A stretch of 64,000 nt of DNA from NCBI GenBank assembly GCA_021740845.1, contig JAIOYZ010000014.1, positions 39,420 through 103,419 of the forward strand, given 5' to 3'. This DNA is from Bacteroidia bacterium. Its GTDB lineage: Bacteria; Bacteroidota; Bacteroidia; UKL13-3. The notes beneath the pieces were generated by a model. The model did no database searches. It had not been told where the DNA came from and worked only from the letters and a program-made list of their open reading frames with translations. The position numbers and the translations under genes were made by a program. This document shows, piece after piece, positions 8,791-17,830 of this stretch (its first letter is position 1; each line of letters starts with the position of its first letter).

Positions 8791-8953
8791 GTGCATTAAG
8801 AATTCGCTAGCTAGCGGATGCCAACCGGGAAGAACGCCACGGTGGTAAAACAATGCGGACTTTCTTGTCAAATATAGTTCCACCTTATCTGAAGAGAGTT
8901 CGAGTTGTTTCTTAATTAATTTTGAAAACCATTAAACAAAATAAACTTAGAAC
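8791..8953 (+). promoter_or_regulatory. structured 5' leader of metK, riboswitch candidate
   Basis: A gene-free leader with nested inverted repeats. GCATT (8793-8797) pairs with AATGC (8852-8856) and encloses two hairpins: CGCT/AGCG (8805-8816) and CCAACCG (8821-8827) with CGGTGG (8840-8845). The GGTGG arm could instead pair with CCACC at 8880-8884, giving two exclusive folds. Its position before the SAM synthetase gene suggests feedback by SAM or methionine. It does not match SAM-I, SAM-II or SAM-III consensus as I know them. Ligand and mechanism are inference. Confidence 0.45.
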
Positions 8954-10207
8954 ATGGCTTATTTATTCACGTCAGAGTCTGTAAGTGAAGGACACCCAGA
9001 CAAAGTTGCCGATCAAATATCGGATGCATTAATTGATAATTTCATGGCCTTCGACCCTGAGTCGAAAGTTGCTTGTGAAACACTTGTTACTACCGGTTTG
9101 GTTGTACTAGCCGGCGAAGTAAAATCTAAATCTTATTTAGATGTACAAGAAATTGCCCGCGGTGTTATTAGCAAAATTGGTTATACCAAAAGCGAGTACA
9201 TGTTTGAAGCAAATTCTTGTGGAATTATTTCTGCAATTCACGAACAATCTGCAGATATTAATCAAGGTGTAGATCGTAAAAAGAAGCAAGATCAAGGTGC
9301 TGGCGACCAAGGAATGATGTTTGGTTATGCAACTAACGAAACAGCAGATTATATGCCATTGGCTTTAGATTTAGCGCATAAGATTTTAATTGAACTAGCT
9401 GCATTACGTCGCGAGAACAAAGCAATTAAATACTTACGTCCAGATGCAAAAAGCCAAGTTACATTGGAGTATGATGATGACAATAATCCTGTACGTATTG
9501 ATGCGATAGTACTTTCTACTCAACATGATGACTTTGATAAAGAACCAAAAATGTTGGCTAAGATTAAGGAGGATATCGTTAAGATTTTGATTCCTCGTGT
9601 TAAAACTAAGTACAAGAAATTTGCACATTTATTCAACGATAAAATCACCTACCATATTAATCCAACTGGAAAGTTTGTAATTGGCGGACCACATGGCGAT
9701 ACAGGTTTAACTGGTCGTAAGATTATTGTTGATACATACGGTGGAAAAGGCGCACATGGAGGAGGAGCATTCTCTGGTAAAGATCCTTCAAAAGTTGACC
9801 GTTCTGCAGCATATGCTACTCGTCATATTGCTAAAAACTTAGTTGCAGCTGGTGTTTGTACCGAAGTTTTGGTTCAAGTATCTTATGCAATTGGAGTAAA
9901 AGATCCAATGGGTATTTTCATTGAAACTTATGGCACTGCTAAAGTAAAAATGACTGATGGTCAGATTGCAAAAGTGGTAGAAAAATTATTCGACATGACT
10001 CCTTATGGTATCGAAACTCGTTTGAAGTTACGTAACCCAATATATAGTGAAACTGCTGCATACGGACATATGGGTCGTAAGAATGAAGTAGTAACTAAAG
10101 AATTTAAAGGTCCAGATGGTAAAATGACTAAATTTAAAGTTGAGTTATTTACTTGGGAAAAATTAGACATGGTTGATGCTGTTAAAAAAGCATTCAAGAT
10201 TAAATAA
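8954..10207 (+). CDS. metK: S-adenosylmethionine synthetase
   Basis: Makes S-adenosylmethionine from ATP and methionine in the cytoplasm. The N-terminus [20 protein letters not shown] is the family signature with the catalytic His. The flexible-loop signature [15 protein letters not shown] and the phosphate loop [16 protein letters not shown] are intact. At 417 residues it is slightly longer than the roughly 385-residue E. coli enzyme, with extra residues in the middle ([14 protein letters not shown] region), as in other Bacteroidota. A structured leader precedes it and a hairpin terminator follows it, so it is probably monocistronic. The window also encodes several SAM-using methyltransferases. 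Confidence 0.97.
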   Translation: MAYLFTSESVSEGHPDKVADQISDALIDNFMAFDPESKVACETLVTTGLVVLAGEVKSKSYLDVQEIARGVISKIGYTKSEYMFEANSCGIISAIHEQSADINQGVDRKKKQDQGAGDQGMMFGYATNETADYMPLALDLAHKILIELAALRRENKAIKYLRPDAKSQVTLEYDDDNNPVRIDAIVLSTQHDDFDKEPKMLAKIKEDIVKILIPRVKTKYKKFAHLFNDKITYHINPTGKFVIGGPHGDTGLTGRKIIVDTYGGKGAHGGGAFSGKDPSKVDRSAAYATRHIAKNLVAAGVCTEVLVQVSYAIGVKDPMGIFIETYGTAKVKMTDGQIAKVVEKLFDMTPYGIETRLKLRNPIYSETAAYGHMGRKNEVVTKEFKGPDGKMTKFKVELFTWEKLDMVDAVKKAFKIK

Positions 10208-10225
10208 ATCAAGAATTCCATAAAA

Positions 10226-10260
10226 AGAAAGCAGCTGAGAATTCTTAGCTGCTTTTTTTT
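10226..10260 (+). terminator. rho-independent terminator of metK
   Basis: Inverted repeat AAGCAGCT ... AGCTGCTT (arms at about 10229-10236 and 10247-10254) followed by a run of eight T. It lies about 20 nt after the metK stop codon. Confidence 0.8.
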
Positions 10261-10265
10261 GCTTT

Positions 10266-10275
10266 GGTTCGAACC
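10266..10275. repeat. dispersed palindrome, intergenic
   Basis: GGTTCGAACC, a perfect palindrome that extends to TTTGGTTCGAACCAAA (10263-10278). It lies just after the metK terminator, 36 bp before a second copy. Confidence 0.65.
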
Positions 10276-10310
10276 AAATTTTTACGCAAACTACTTTGTT
10301 TAATATTATT

Positions 10311-10320
10311 GGTTCAAACC
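10311..10320. repeat. dispersed palindrome, intergenic
   Basis: GGTTCAAACC, extended to TTGGTTCAAACCGAAACC. Second copy in the metK to histidine-kinase gap, about 145 bp upstream of the kinase start. Confidence 0.65.
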
Positions 10321-10431
10321 GAAACCATTATGACCCTACTAAAAGGCTGGTGTTTAGGCGCATGGAAAAATTAAGAAGAAATTAACAGAATTATGATGAT
10401 GAGGTAGTTAAAACATTCTTAAAAATTTCAA

Positions 10432-10439
10432 TACATTTG
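10432..10439 (+). promoter_or_regulatory. candidate -7 box for the histidine kinase
   Basis: TACATTTG, a perfect TAnnTTTG, lies 26 nt upstream of the kinase ATG. No clear -33 TTTG is present at 17-23 bp. Confidence 0.4.
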
Positions 10440-10465
10440 ATTTATACGAATGGTGTGATAGTCGG

Positions 10466-12634
10466 ATGAATAAACGCAATTTAAATTTAAATAAAACTTT
10501 TTTGCTAATTTGGATAAGTATCCTTAGTTGCAATTTTGCGTTTTCTCAGGTGGTTAAAATTAGAGATTTAAAGGCAAAAATTAAGAATCACACAACAGAA
10601 GACACTACCTTAGCCAACCTACTTTCTGAATTATCTTTTACCTACCATACTATTAGTCCTGATAGTACTCAATTTTATGCCAGTAAATCATTGGTATTGT
10701 CTAAGAAGATAAATTACGTTTTAGGAGAAGCAAACTCATATAAACATTTGGCTATTGCAGCCTATATTTTTGGTGAAAATAAAAAAGCGATTTTCCTTAA
10801 TTCGAAAGCACTAACCATTTACCGAAATATTGGAGAAAGGAAAGGAGAAGGAGCGGTATTAAACAACCTTGGCATGATTTACCATAATGAAGGGAAGTTT
10901 GATTTAGGGTTAAGTTATTATGAAAGAAGTTTAAAGATTAGATTGGAAATAAATGATAAAGTTGGTATTGCTGGAAGCTATAATAATATTGCAAACTGCT
11001 ATACAGACAAAGGGAATTATGCACTCGCAATTCAAAGACTTTATGATGGATTGCTTATCAGGGAAAGTTTAAATGATACTTTGGCTATTGCAAATAGTTA
11101 TGCAAATATTGCAGGGGTATATTATTTATTAAAGAAACTTGATGAAGCTATTATTTATGGGCAAAAGGCTCTAGACCTTCAAAGATTAATTGGAGATAAA
11201 GAGGGGCAAATTCAATCTGAGGTAGCTTTGGGTGGAGTTTGTTTTGAGAGGGATGATTTTATGGGGGCATTGGATTATTTTTTAAGGGCAAGGGCAAATT
11301 CCGAATTAACCAATAACCTTGGAAATATTGCGGTAGCAGAAACAAATTTGGGTGAGGTATACAATGCATTAAACAAACCAGATTCTGCAATTTTCTACTT
11401 AGAAAGCGCATTAGGATTTGCTCAGAGAATTAATGATGCACAAGGTGTTGGTATTTGTGAATTAGGAATTGGGAAAGCCTTGGTTTTAAAAAACCAAGTT
11501 AAACAGGGAATCCTAAGATTGGAAAAAGGCTACAAGGTTGCAGAAGAAATTGACAATAAATTACATACCTATGAGGGTGCAATGTATTTGGCAGATGCCT
11601 ATGAGAAGATAGGAAATACGGAAAAGGAAATTTATTATTTAAAACAATCAATTCGTTATAGAGATAGCCTTTTTAGTGAAGAAGCAAGAAACAAAACCTA
11701 TGAGATTGAGTTTAATTACATGCTTGAGAAAAAGCAGAATGAAATTGCGTTGTTAGAAAAAGACAAAGCCATTCAAAAGGTTAAGAGCAATTTCCAGGTT
11801 TTATTAACAAGTGGTTTGGTGGTTGTAGTTTGTATTTTGATATTATTTATTTTCTTTATCAATAAATTTAGGGTAAAAGAGAAGGAAGCTAAAGGGTTTA
11901 TTCTTAAACAAAAAAACGAAATAGAAGAGCAACGCTTAAGTTTAGAAGAGTTAAATTTATACAAAGACAAAACCTTCTCTATTCTTTCCCATGATTTAAG
12001 AAGTCCTATTTCCTCTTTAACAAATGTTTTGGAATTGATGGATCAAGAAGTGCTTTCGGAGGAGGATTTTATTTTAGTTAGATCTTCCTTTATTGGGCAA
12101 TTAAAAGCCATTAATTTGTTATTAGACAATACCCTTCATTGGTCGAAAAGCCAAATGAGTGGAGAGCATTTGCCTAATAGAGAAAAGGTTCAATTGTTAA
12201 CTATTGTGGAAAGAAATTTTGAGCTGTTTAAACAGAATGTGGAGCAAAAGGAAATTAATTTGAAAACAGATTTTGCCGATGATTTTACTGTATTTGTTGA
12301 CCCGAATCACCTAGATATTATATTAAGAAATTTAATATTCAATGCCATTAAATTTACCCCCAATTTTGGAAATATTTTGGTGAAAGGATTCCTACAGAAT
12401 AATAGTGTAATAATACAAGTTGAAGATACTGGAATAGGCATGAATAAAGAAATATTAGATACACTTTTTACCTATAAAAATAAACAAGGAAGTTTTGGAA
12501 CAAATGGCGAACGTGGAGCTGGAATAGGATTAATACTAACAAGAGATTTTATTGAGCGAAATCAAGGGGAATTAACGTTGGAGAGTAAGGAAAATGTGGG
12601 TACAACCTTTACAGTAACTTTTCCTGTTTTATAA
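10466..12634 (+). CDS. TPR-containing sensor histidine kinase
   Basis: Membrane-bound sensor kinase of 722 residues. A signal peptide (ends AFS, then Gln) is followed by about seven TPR-like units up to residue 400, an extracytoplasmic arrangement common in Bacteroidota. One membrane helix lies at about 445-468 and a short coiled coil follows. The HisKA phospho-acceptor is His near 508 in FSILSHDLRSPISS. The ATPase domain shows the N box (NLIFNAIKFTP), G1 (VEDTGIGM) and G2 (GAGIGLIL). No response regulator is adjacent, so it is an orphan kinase here and its signal is unknown. A TAnnTTTG box lies 26 nt upstream. Confidence 0.9.
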   Translation: MNKRNLNLNKTFLLIWISILSCNFAFSQVVKIRDLKAKIKNHTTEDTTLANLLSELSFTYHTISPDSTQFYASKSLVLSKKINYVLGEANSYKHLAIAAYIFGENKKAIFLNSKALTIYRNIGERKGEGAVLNNLGMIYHNEGKFDLGLSYYERSLKIRLEINDKVGIAGSYNNIANCYTDKGNYALAIQRLYDGLLIRESLNDTLAIANSYANIAGVYYLLKKLDEAIIYGQKALDLQRLIGDKEGQIQSEVALGGVCFERDDFMGALDYFLRARANSELTNNLGNIAVAETNLGEVYNALNKPDSAIFYLESALGFAQRINDAQGVGICELGIGKALVLKNQVKQGILRLEKGYKVAEEIDNKLHTYEGAMYLADAYEKIGNTEKEIYYLKQSIRYRDSLFSEEARNKTYEIEFNYMLEKKQNEIALLEKDKAIQKVKSNFQVLLTSGLVVVVCILILFIFFINKFRVKEKEAKGFILKQKNEIEEQRLSLEELNLYKDKTFSILSHDLRSPISSLTNVLELMDQEVLSEEDFILVRSSFIGQLKAINLLLDNTLHWSKSQMSGEHLPNREKVQLLTIVERNFELFKQNVEQKEINLKTDFADDFTVFVDPNHLDIILRNLIFNAIKFTPNFGNILVKGFLQNNSVIIQVEDTGIGMNKEILDTLFTYKNKQGSFGTNGERGAGIGLILTRDFIERNQGELTLESKENVGTTFTVTFPVL

Positions 12635-12689
12635 ACTGCCGTATTCGCTTTTTTGCAAATTATTTTCAATATTTTAATTCCTCGCTAAA

Positions 12690-13349
12690 ATGAATTTTTC
12701 GGTAATAATAAAGGCGTCGTTTCTTGTTGGAATTCATTTTTTGTTTATAGGTATAAGTACTAGGGCTCAAACAAATTGGAAGCTTATAAAGGATGAAAAT
12801 GATATCCAAGTTTATACTCGCAAGGTTCCAAATTATGATATTGAAGAAATAAAAATTACAGCTAAATTTCAATCATCCGTTCAGGGCTTTCTGGCTTTAC
12901 TTTTAGATGTTCCGGTTCAATCGCAGTATATTTATGGTTGTACTTTTGCAAAAATGGTGCGAGAAGAAAAGCCCAATCAACATTTGTTTTACCAACAGAT
13001 TTATATGCCATGGCCATTCAGCAATAGAGACGGCTATTTTTTACAGCATATTTATCGTGAAAAAAATTCTGCTACAATTTTGGTTCAAACCGAAGCTTCT
13101 CCTGCAGCTTACCCTAAAGAAATAGATTATGTAAGGATACCCGAATTAAGAGCTAGTTGGAAAATTATACCTATTTCGAGCAAGGAATTAATTGCCGAAT
13201 ACCGGGTTTTATTGCAGCCAGGAGGTGAGGTGCCTGCGTGGCTAGTAAATTTGTTTATTGATAAAGCCCCATACCAAACCATTCTTAAAATGAGAGAATT
13301 AGTAAAGAAACCAACTTATCAAAAGGCGCTTTTACCGGACTTATATTAA
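12690..13349 (+). CDS. exported START-domain lipid-binding protein
   Basis: A 219-residue START/Bet v1-like protein that probably binds a lipid or other hydrophobic ligand outside the inner membrane. The signal peptide ends TRA with Gln next. Family features include WKLIKDENDIQVYTRKV at the start, the PWPFSNRDG turn in the middle and GGEVPAWLVNLFIDKAP in the C-terminal helix, which closes the cavity. No catalytic motif is expected in this family. A dispersed palindrome at 13082-13091 falls inside the gene and is read as LVQTE. It is 55 bp after the kinase gene on the same strand; a functional link is not evident. Confidence 0.85.
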   Translation: MNFSVIIKASFLVGIHFLFIGISTRAQTNWKLIKDENDIQVYTRKVPNYDIEEIKITAKFQSSVQGFLALLLDVPVQSQYIYGCTFAKMVREEKPNQHLFYQQIYMPWPFSNRDGYFLQHIYREKNSATILVQTEASPAAYPKEIDYVRIPELRASWKIIPISSKELIAEYRVLLQPGGEVPAWLVNLFIDKAPYQTILKMRELVKKPTYQKALLPDLY

Positions 13350-13455
13350 TTTGGGTTGAACCAAAAAAGAACAGATTATTAAGTTTTGTAATCCTATAAT
13401 AATATAGGTTTGCTTAATTGGATTCATATTCTTAGTTTCATAAAAAAATACAACA

Positions 13456-14007
13456 TTGAAAATTATAGGAATAACAGGCACCTTAGGAGCTGGAAAGGGT
13501 ACTATTGTTGATTATTTAACAACACACCATGGCTTTACACACTTTTCTGTTAGAGGTTATTTAATAAACATTCTAAATGCAAAAGGAATTGAGGTAAACA
13601 GAGATTCATTAACGCAAACAGCAAACGAATTGCGTGCAAACAATAGCCCAAGTTTTATTGCAGAAGAATTGTACAAGGAGGCAGTAAAAAGTGGCGCTAA
13701 TTGTATCATTGAAAGCATTAGAACTGTTGGCGAAATTAATGCCCTAAGCGCCAAGGGAGGCTTCAATTTATTTTCTGTTGATACCGAAAGAAGATTGCGT
13801 TATGACCGCATTTTGCTGAGAGGTTCAGAAACAGATCATATTTCTTTTGAAACCTTTTCTGCCAACGAAGAGCGTGAAATGACATCCACAGATTTGAATA
13901 AGCAAAACCTTAGTGCCTGCATGGCACTTGCTAATTTTCATTTTACCAATAACGGCACCTTTGAGGAATTATATAAACAGATTGATCAAGTATTAGAAAA
14001 ATTGTAG
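13456..14007 (+). CDS. P-loop nucleotide kinase-like protein
   Basis: Small P-loop NTPase, 183 residues, related to dephospho-CoA, adenylate and dNMP kinases. Walker A is GTLGAGKG at residues 8-15; IIESIRTVGE is the LID/Walker-B-like strand region, and arginines follow in ERRLRYDRILLRG. The start is TTG at 13456; this puts the P-loop at its usual N-terminal place. It is 4 nt from the dCMP deaminase gene, and the pair suggests a role in deoxynucleotide metabolism, for example phosphorylation of a pyrimidine dNMP. Exact substrate is inference; the deaminase linkage is the main support. Confidence 0.72.
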   Translation: MKIIGITGTLGAGKGTIVDYLTTHHGFTHFSVRGYLINILNAKGIEVNRDSLTQTANELRANNSPSFIAEELYKEAVKSGANCIIESIRTVGEINALSAKGGFNLFSVDTERRLRYDRILLRGSETDHISFETFSANEEREMTSTDLNKQNLSACMALANFHFTNNGTFEELYKQIDQVLEKL

Positions 14008-14011
14008 AAAC

Positions 14012-14515
14012 ATGAGTTCAATTACAGAAGAAAAATACATTCGTCCTACATGGGACCAATATTTTATGGAGGTGATGGATGCTATAAGCAAACGCGCCAC
14101 CTGCGGAAGAGGTAGAAGTGGATGTGTAATTGCAAAAGACAATCAACTTTTGGTAACAGGCTATGTTGGTTCTCCCATTGGATTGCCACATTGTGATGAG
14201 GTAGGACATCAAATGAAGAAAATGATGCATGAGGATGATAGCATTACCGAGCATTGTGTAAGAACGGTGCATGCAGAGCAAAATGCCATTTGCCAAGCAG
14301 CAAAAAATGGTGTTGCTTTAGACGGTGCAACGCTTTATTGTCGTATGACTCCCTGCCGAGTTTGTGCTATGTTAATAATAAACTGTGGAATTAAGCGAGT
14401 TGTTTGTGAACGCAAATACCATGCTGGCGGCGAGAGTGAAGATATGTTGAAAAGAGCAGGAGTGAGTTTGGAGTTTTTTCACAATGAGGTTCAATCTTAT
14501 GAGAAGGGGAAGTAA
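14012..14515 (+). CDS. deoxycytidylate (dCMP) deaminase
   Basis: Converts dCMP to dUMP, feeding thymidylate synthesis. The zinc cytidine-deaminase motifs are complete: HAEQNAI (His87, catalytic Glu89) and PCRVC (Cys115, Cys118). The N-terminal segment GRGRSGCVIAKDNQLLVTGYVG is typical of ComEB/DCD enzymes (first residues only quoted as context), and a further His/Cys/Asp cluster (PHCDEVGH) is also characteristic. The 167-residue length fits. It directly follows the P-loop kinase gene and is likely co-transcribed with it. Confidence 0.92.
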   Translation: MSSITEEKYIRPTWDQYFMEVMDAISKRATCGRGRSGCVIAKDNQLLVTGYVGSPIGLPHCDEVGHQMKKMMHEDDSITEHCVRTVHAEQNAICQAAKNGVALDGATLYCRMTPCRVCAMLIINCGIKRVVCERKYHAGGESEDMLKRAGVSLEFFHNEVQSYEKGK

Positions 14516-14548
14516 TAAGAGTAACTAAATAGCTGTTAGAGATAGTAG

Positions 14549-15541
14549 ATGGAGATGGTAAAGAAACTTGGATTATCTAGTTTAGTTTTTGTTGTTGTAA
14601 TTGAGTTCGTATTGCGCTTAAGTGGAAATTATAAAACTCCAAATGAACGTGTGGTTGGTATTTATTTTTACAGGTACCACCAAAAGGGTGAAGGTTTTTT
14701 ACACCAATGGAAACCCAATAAATTAGTGGATTATGAGCAACCTGAATTTAGGTACCTAAACCAATACAATGAATTTGGATTGAGAGAAATGGCATTAGAT
14801 AGCTTTTTGGTTGATTCTGGTTCTATTTCCGTTCTGTGTTTGGGAGATTCTTTTACAGAGGGTGATGGAACACCCTATGATAGTACTTGGGTAAAACGAA
14901 CTGAGTATTTGTGTAGGCAAAACCAAAACAGCAAATACATATTTTACAATGCGGGGGTTTGCGGAAGCGATATTTTTTTTAACCATCAATGGCAGAAAAC
15001 TGAGATAATGAGATTGAAGCCAAAACAAATTATCGAATGCATTAATACTAGCGATATAGATGATGTGATTTGGAATGGTGGGGTAGAAAGGTTTAATACA
15101 GATGAAACTTGGTCGGGTAAAACAGGGCCTAGATGGGAAATAATTTATAAATATTCTCATTTATTTAGGGCGATTGTGCACATATTTCTTAGGTATAATA
15201 ATAATCTAATTAAGCCAGGGGGAGAAGATATAGCCATCCAAAAAATAAAAGAAGAATTGATAAGAGAGCATGATTGGTGTGAGGAAAATGGAATTAAATA
15301 TTCCGCTGTTTTGCAGTTATGTCCGCATGAATTGAAAACAAAAAATTATAGTGGCAATAAACTTTTCAAGGAATTAAGTAAACTTAGTTTTGTAATTGAT
15401 TTGAGTAATGAATTACAAACACAAATCACCCCTAAAAACTATTTAAAGTATAGTTGGCCTATGAATGGCCATTTTAACTCTATAGGATATGGCATTTTGG
15501 GTGATGTTATTTACAATAAACTTTATGGAACTTCCAATTAA
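14549..15541 (+). CDS. membrane-anchored SGNH/GDSL hydrolase
   Basis: Probable esterase or O-acyl-modifying enzyme, 330 residues. An N-terminal hydrophobic helix (LSSLVFVVVIEFVL) acts as anchor, followed by the block I serine in CLGDSFTEG (Ser101), block II NAGVCGSD and a C-terminal NGHFNSIGY with His near 308. The Asp usually two residues before that His is Asn, which may weaken the charge relay. Its 3' end overlaps the convergent SxtJ gene by 4 nt. SGNH proteins often sit beside carbamoyltransferase/DUF5989/SxtJ sets, as here, so a role in surface-glycan decoration is likely. A second ATG at 14555 is an alternative start. Confidence 0.78.
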   Translation: MEMVKKLGLSSLVFVVVIEFVLRLSGNYKTPNERVVGIYFYRYHQKGEGFLHQWKPNKLVDYEQPEFRYLNQYNEFGLREMALDSFLVDSGSISVLCLGDSFTEGDGTPYDSTWVKRTEYLCRQNQNSKYIFYNAGVCGSDIFFNHQWQKTEIMRLKPKQIIECINTSDIDDVIWNGGVERFNTDETWSGKTGPRWEIIYKYSHLFRAIVHIFLRYNNNLIKPGGEDIAIQKIKEELIREHDWCEENGIKYSAVLQLCPHELKTKNYSGNKLFKELSKLSFVIDLSNELQTQITPKNYLKYSWPMNGHFNSIGYGILGDVIYNKLYGTSN

Positions 15542-15876
15542 AAGGGGCGCTTAAAATCAGTAATTGGAGCAGCTTCTACCCATCTACTTGTTTTGTTTTT
15601 TAGAGGTTTGGTTTGAACCAATTTCTTAAGCAATGATAAAGGCCAAAGTAACAGGAAAAAAAGCAGCGTTAAAATTATTGTCCCATTTATTTGTCCTAAT
15701 TTTTTCCCTAGAGCTATCCAGCTTTTAACAATTAGTTTGGCAAATTTTGAACTCAACAAACTGGCGAGAATTAGCAATGAAATAAAGTAAATCTGTGGTA
15801 TTTTGAACCAATAAGCAAAAAATCCAAATCCAATACTAATGGTAAGAATATGAATAACTAATTGCTTTTTTGTCAT
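15538..15876 (-). CDS. SxtJ-family small membrane protein
   Basis: A 112-residue membrane protein with two N-terminal hydrophobic segments (LVIHILTISIGFGFFAYWF and IYFISLLILASLLS) and a third after GKKLGQINGTI. This length, pattern and its place right after DUF5989 and the carbamoyltransferase fit the SxtJ family, named from saxitoxin clusters but widespread in glycan loci. The start is the ATG at 15876, whose A is shared with the upstream TAA (TAATG overlap); a longer reading from 15978 belongs to the frame over DUF5989 and is rejected. A dispersed palindrome at 15610-15619 is read as LVQTK. Function is unknown. Confidence 0.75.
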   Translation of the reverse strand: MTKKQLVIHILTISIGFGFFAYWFKIPQIYFISLLILASLLSSKFAKLIVKSWIALGKKLGQINGTIILTLLFFLLLWPLSLLKKLVQTKPLKNKTSRWVEAAPITDFKRPF

Positions 15877-16025
15877 TAGAATAGAGGGTAAATAAAAGTA
15901 GCAACAGCAGTTCCTTCGGCAGAAATCATTAGAATGCCGGCCACCAAAAGCGCCAATAACACTGGAATGAGCCACCATTTTTTTTGATGCTTTAGAAATG
16001 CAATTAAATCAGAAAGAAACTCCAC
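15876..16025 (-). CDS. DUF5989-family 49-residue membrane protein
   Basis: Very short gene found by translating the gap between the carbamoyltransferase and SxtJ. It begins with GTG at 16025 and reads MEFLSDLIAFLKHQKKWW, then a single membrane helix (LIPVLLALLVAGILMISAEG) and ends IYPLF. This matches the DUF5989 family in length, the basic KHQKKWW segment and the helix. It is separated from the carbamoyltransferase stop by 1 nt and overlaps SxtJ through TAATG, so all three are translationally linked. Family members accompany carbamoyltransferases, and a scaffolding role is plausible but unproven. Easily missed because of size and GTG start. Confidence 0.85.
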   Translation of the reverse strand: MEFLSDLIAFLKHQKKWWLIPVLLALLVAGILMISAEGTAVATFIYPLF

Positions 16026-16026
16026 G

Positions 16027-17823
16027 CTATTTATCTATTAAATGTCCATCCAAAAATAAGCAATCTATTTCAGTATTAATAAAACATCGAATTGCCTGTT
16101 CTGGACTACATACTATAGGCATATTATTTACATTAAAGCTAGTATTTATTAAAACACCATAACCTGTTTTAGCTTTAAAAGCCTTAAGGATATTTGTTAT
16201 TATGGGATTGCTATTTTGGTTAATAGTTTGAATTCTTGAAGAGTAATCCACATGAGTTATTGCAGGAAGAGGAGACCTTTTTTGATTTATTTTTTCAATG
16301 ATATCTTCCTTATGAGATGTTGGGAAAATTTGGAAAGATTCTGCAATTTTATGCACCATAAGCATATAAGGAGATTCATGATTTTTAAGAAAATATTTTT
16401 CGAAATCTTCCCGTAACATTATTGGAGCAAAGGGCCTAAAACTTTCTCTTTTTTTTACCTTAAGGTTTAAAACAGATTGCATCTCTTGTATTAAGGGATT
16501 TGCTAGTATGCTCCTTGCACCTAATGCTCTTGGGCCAAATTCCATTCTACCCTCAAACCAGCCAATTATTTTGCCATTTAAAAGCCTTTCCACAATGGCA
16601 TTTTCTAAATTTTCCCCACTTAAATACTTGCTTTTTAAGTTTGCTTTTTGAATAGATTTTTCAATTTCTAAAGAAGAAAATGATGGTCCTAATAATGCGC
16701 CTTTCATTGCATCGGGAAGAACAACTTTTCTTATGTTATTAAAATACATATAGTGAGCAATCCATGCTGCACCCAGAGCGGCACCAGAATCTCCAGCAGC
16801 TGGTTGAATATAGATTTTTTCAAACAACCCAGATTCCTGAAGTTTTCCATTTGCTACAGCATTTAATGCCACTCCTCCCGCCAGACACAGGTTTTTGGAT
16901 TGGGTTATCTCCTTTGCATAAATGGCCATTTTAAGAATAACCTCTTCCAAAACTTGTTGCAATGCTTGAGCTAATGCAAAATGTTTTTCGGATAAGGTTT
17001 CGTTTGCAGCTCTCTTTTTAAATCCAAATAAATTTTCAAAAAGAATGTCATTGGTCATTCTCATGGAAGTGGAGTAGGTAAAACATTCTTGGTTCAAGGC
17101 AATAGAGCCATCTGTATAAATGGTAATTAAATTGGTTTTTATTAAATCAATATAGGTTTGAACCAAAGGAGTTGAGGGAGTTGCATATGGGGCCAACCCC
17201 ATCACTTTGTACTCTCCCGAATTTACTTCAAACCCCAAATAATAGGTAAAAGAGGAGTATAATAGTCCTAATGAATGAGGATAATGAATTTCTTTTAAAG
17301 TTGATATTTGATTTCCTTTACCATGGCTAATGGAGGCCGTTGCCCATTCTCCTACACCATCTATAGTAAGTATGGCAGACTCATCAAAGGGGGAAGCATA
17401 AAAAGCGCTTGAAGCATGGGATAAATGATGATTTGAGAAAAGAAGTTGAGTTTTCTTCCAATTAATTTGGGAATCTATTTGTTTTATTTCTTTCTTGATT
17501 TTGGATTTAAGAAAAACCTTTTCTTTTAACCAGATAGGCATGCTTTGAATAAAAGATTGAAAACCTCTTGGGGCTGTTTCAAAATAGGTATCTAATAAAC
17601 GTTCAAATTTTAAAAAGGGTTTATCGTAAAAAACAATGGCATCCAAATCGGAGGAATTTATTTTGGCTTCTTTGAGGCAATAGGTAATTGAATTTAACGG
17701 AAAGGAAGCATCATTTTTTACCTCAGTAAACCGCTCTTCTTGCGCCGCAGCAACTACAGTTCCATTAACCAAAATTGCAGCAGCCGAATCGTGGTAAAAA
17801 GCTGAAATACCAAGGATTTTCAT
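16027..17823 (-). CDS. O-carbamoyltransferase (NodU/CmcH/TobZ family)
   Basis: Transfers a carbamoyl group from carbamoyl phosphate, through carbamoyl-adenylate, to a hydroxyl of a sugar or other acceptor. Two domains are visible. The N-terminal Kae1-like domain (to about 340) has GISAFYHDSAAAIL, the metal-binding HHLSHASSAF near 133 and the acidic LTIDGVGEW. The C-terminal YrdC-like domain has WFEGRMEFGPRALGARSILA. The 598-residue length fits. The ATG at 17823 is preferred over an in-frame TTG at 17829. With DUF5989 and SxtJ it forms a tight three-gene unit, probably decorating surface glycan. Palindrome copy at 17155-17164. Confidence 0.92.
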   Translation of the reverse strand: MKILGISAFYHDSAAAILVNGTVVAAAQEERFTEVKNDASFPLNSITYCLKEAKINSSDLDAIVFYDKPFLKFERLLDTYFETAPRGFQSFIQSMPIWLKEKVFLKSKIKKEIKQIDSQINWKKTQLLFSNHHLSHASSAFYASPFDESAILTIDGVGEWATASISHGKGNQISTLKEIHYPHSLGLLYSSFTYYLGFEVNSGEYKVMGLAPYATPSTPLVQTYIDLIKTNLITIYTDGSIALNQECFTYSTSMRMTNDILFENLFGFKKRAANETLSEKHFALAQALQQVLEEVILKMAIYAKEITQSKNLCLAGGVALNAVANGKLQESGLFEKIYIQPAAGDSGAALGAAWIAHYMYFNNIRKVVLPDAMKGALLGPSFSSLEIEKSIQKANLKSKYLSGENLENAIVERLLNGKIIGWFEGRMEFGPRALGARSILANPLIQEMQSVLNLKVKKRESFRPFAPIMLREDFEKYFLKNHESPYMLMVHKIAESFQIFPTSHKEDIIEKINQKRSPLPAITHVDYSSRIQTINQNSNPIITNILKAFKAKTGYGVLINTSFNVNNMPIVCSPEQAIRCFINTEIDCLFLDGHLIDK

Positions 17824-17830
17824 AAACAAC

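Noticed and set aside
8884..8911. CTTATCTGAAGAGAGTTCGAG resembles the first bases of an S-box (SAM-I) riboswitch
   Set aside because: The downstream GAGGGA, GCAACC and GGTGC core is missing before the metK start; the GCCAACC-like part lies upstream in the wrong order, so the match is probably chance.
10311..10320. GGTTCAAACC resembles the T-arm of tRNA (GGTTCRANNCC)
   Set aside because: No acceptor stem, D-arm or anticodon stem surrounds any copy, copies lie inside coding frames, and both strands carry them; no tRNA gene was found.
13350..13455. GGGTTGAACC in the gap after the START gene as another palindrome copy
   Set aside because: One base is missing from the core, so it is not counted among the perfect copies.
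15538..15978. Longer 146-residue reading of the SxtJ gene
   Set aside because: Its first 34 residues run over the DUF5989 gene in another frame and have a Cys-rich, non-family sequence; the ATG at 15876 fits the family and overlaps TAA.
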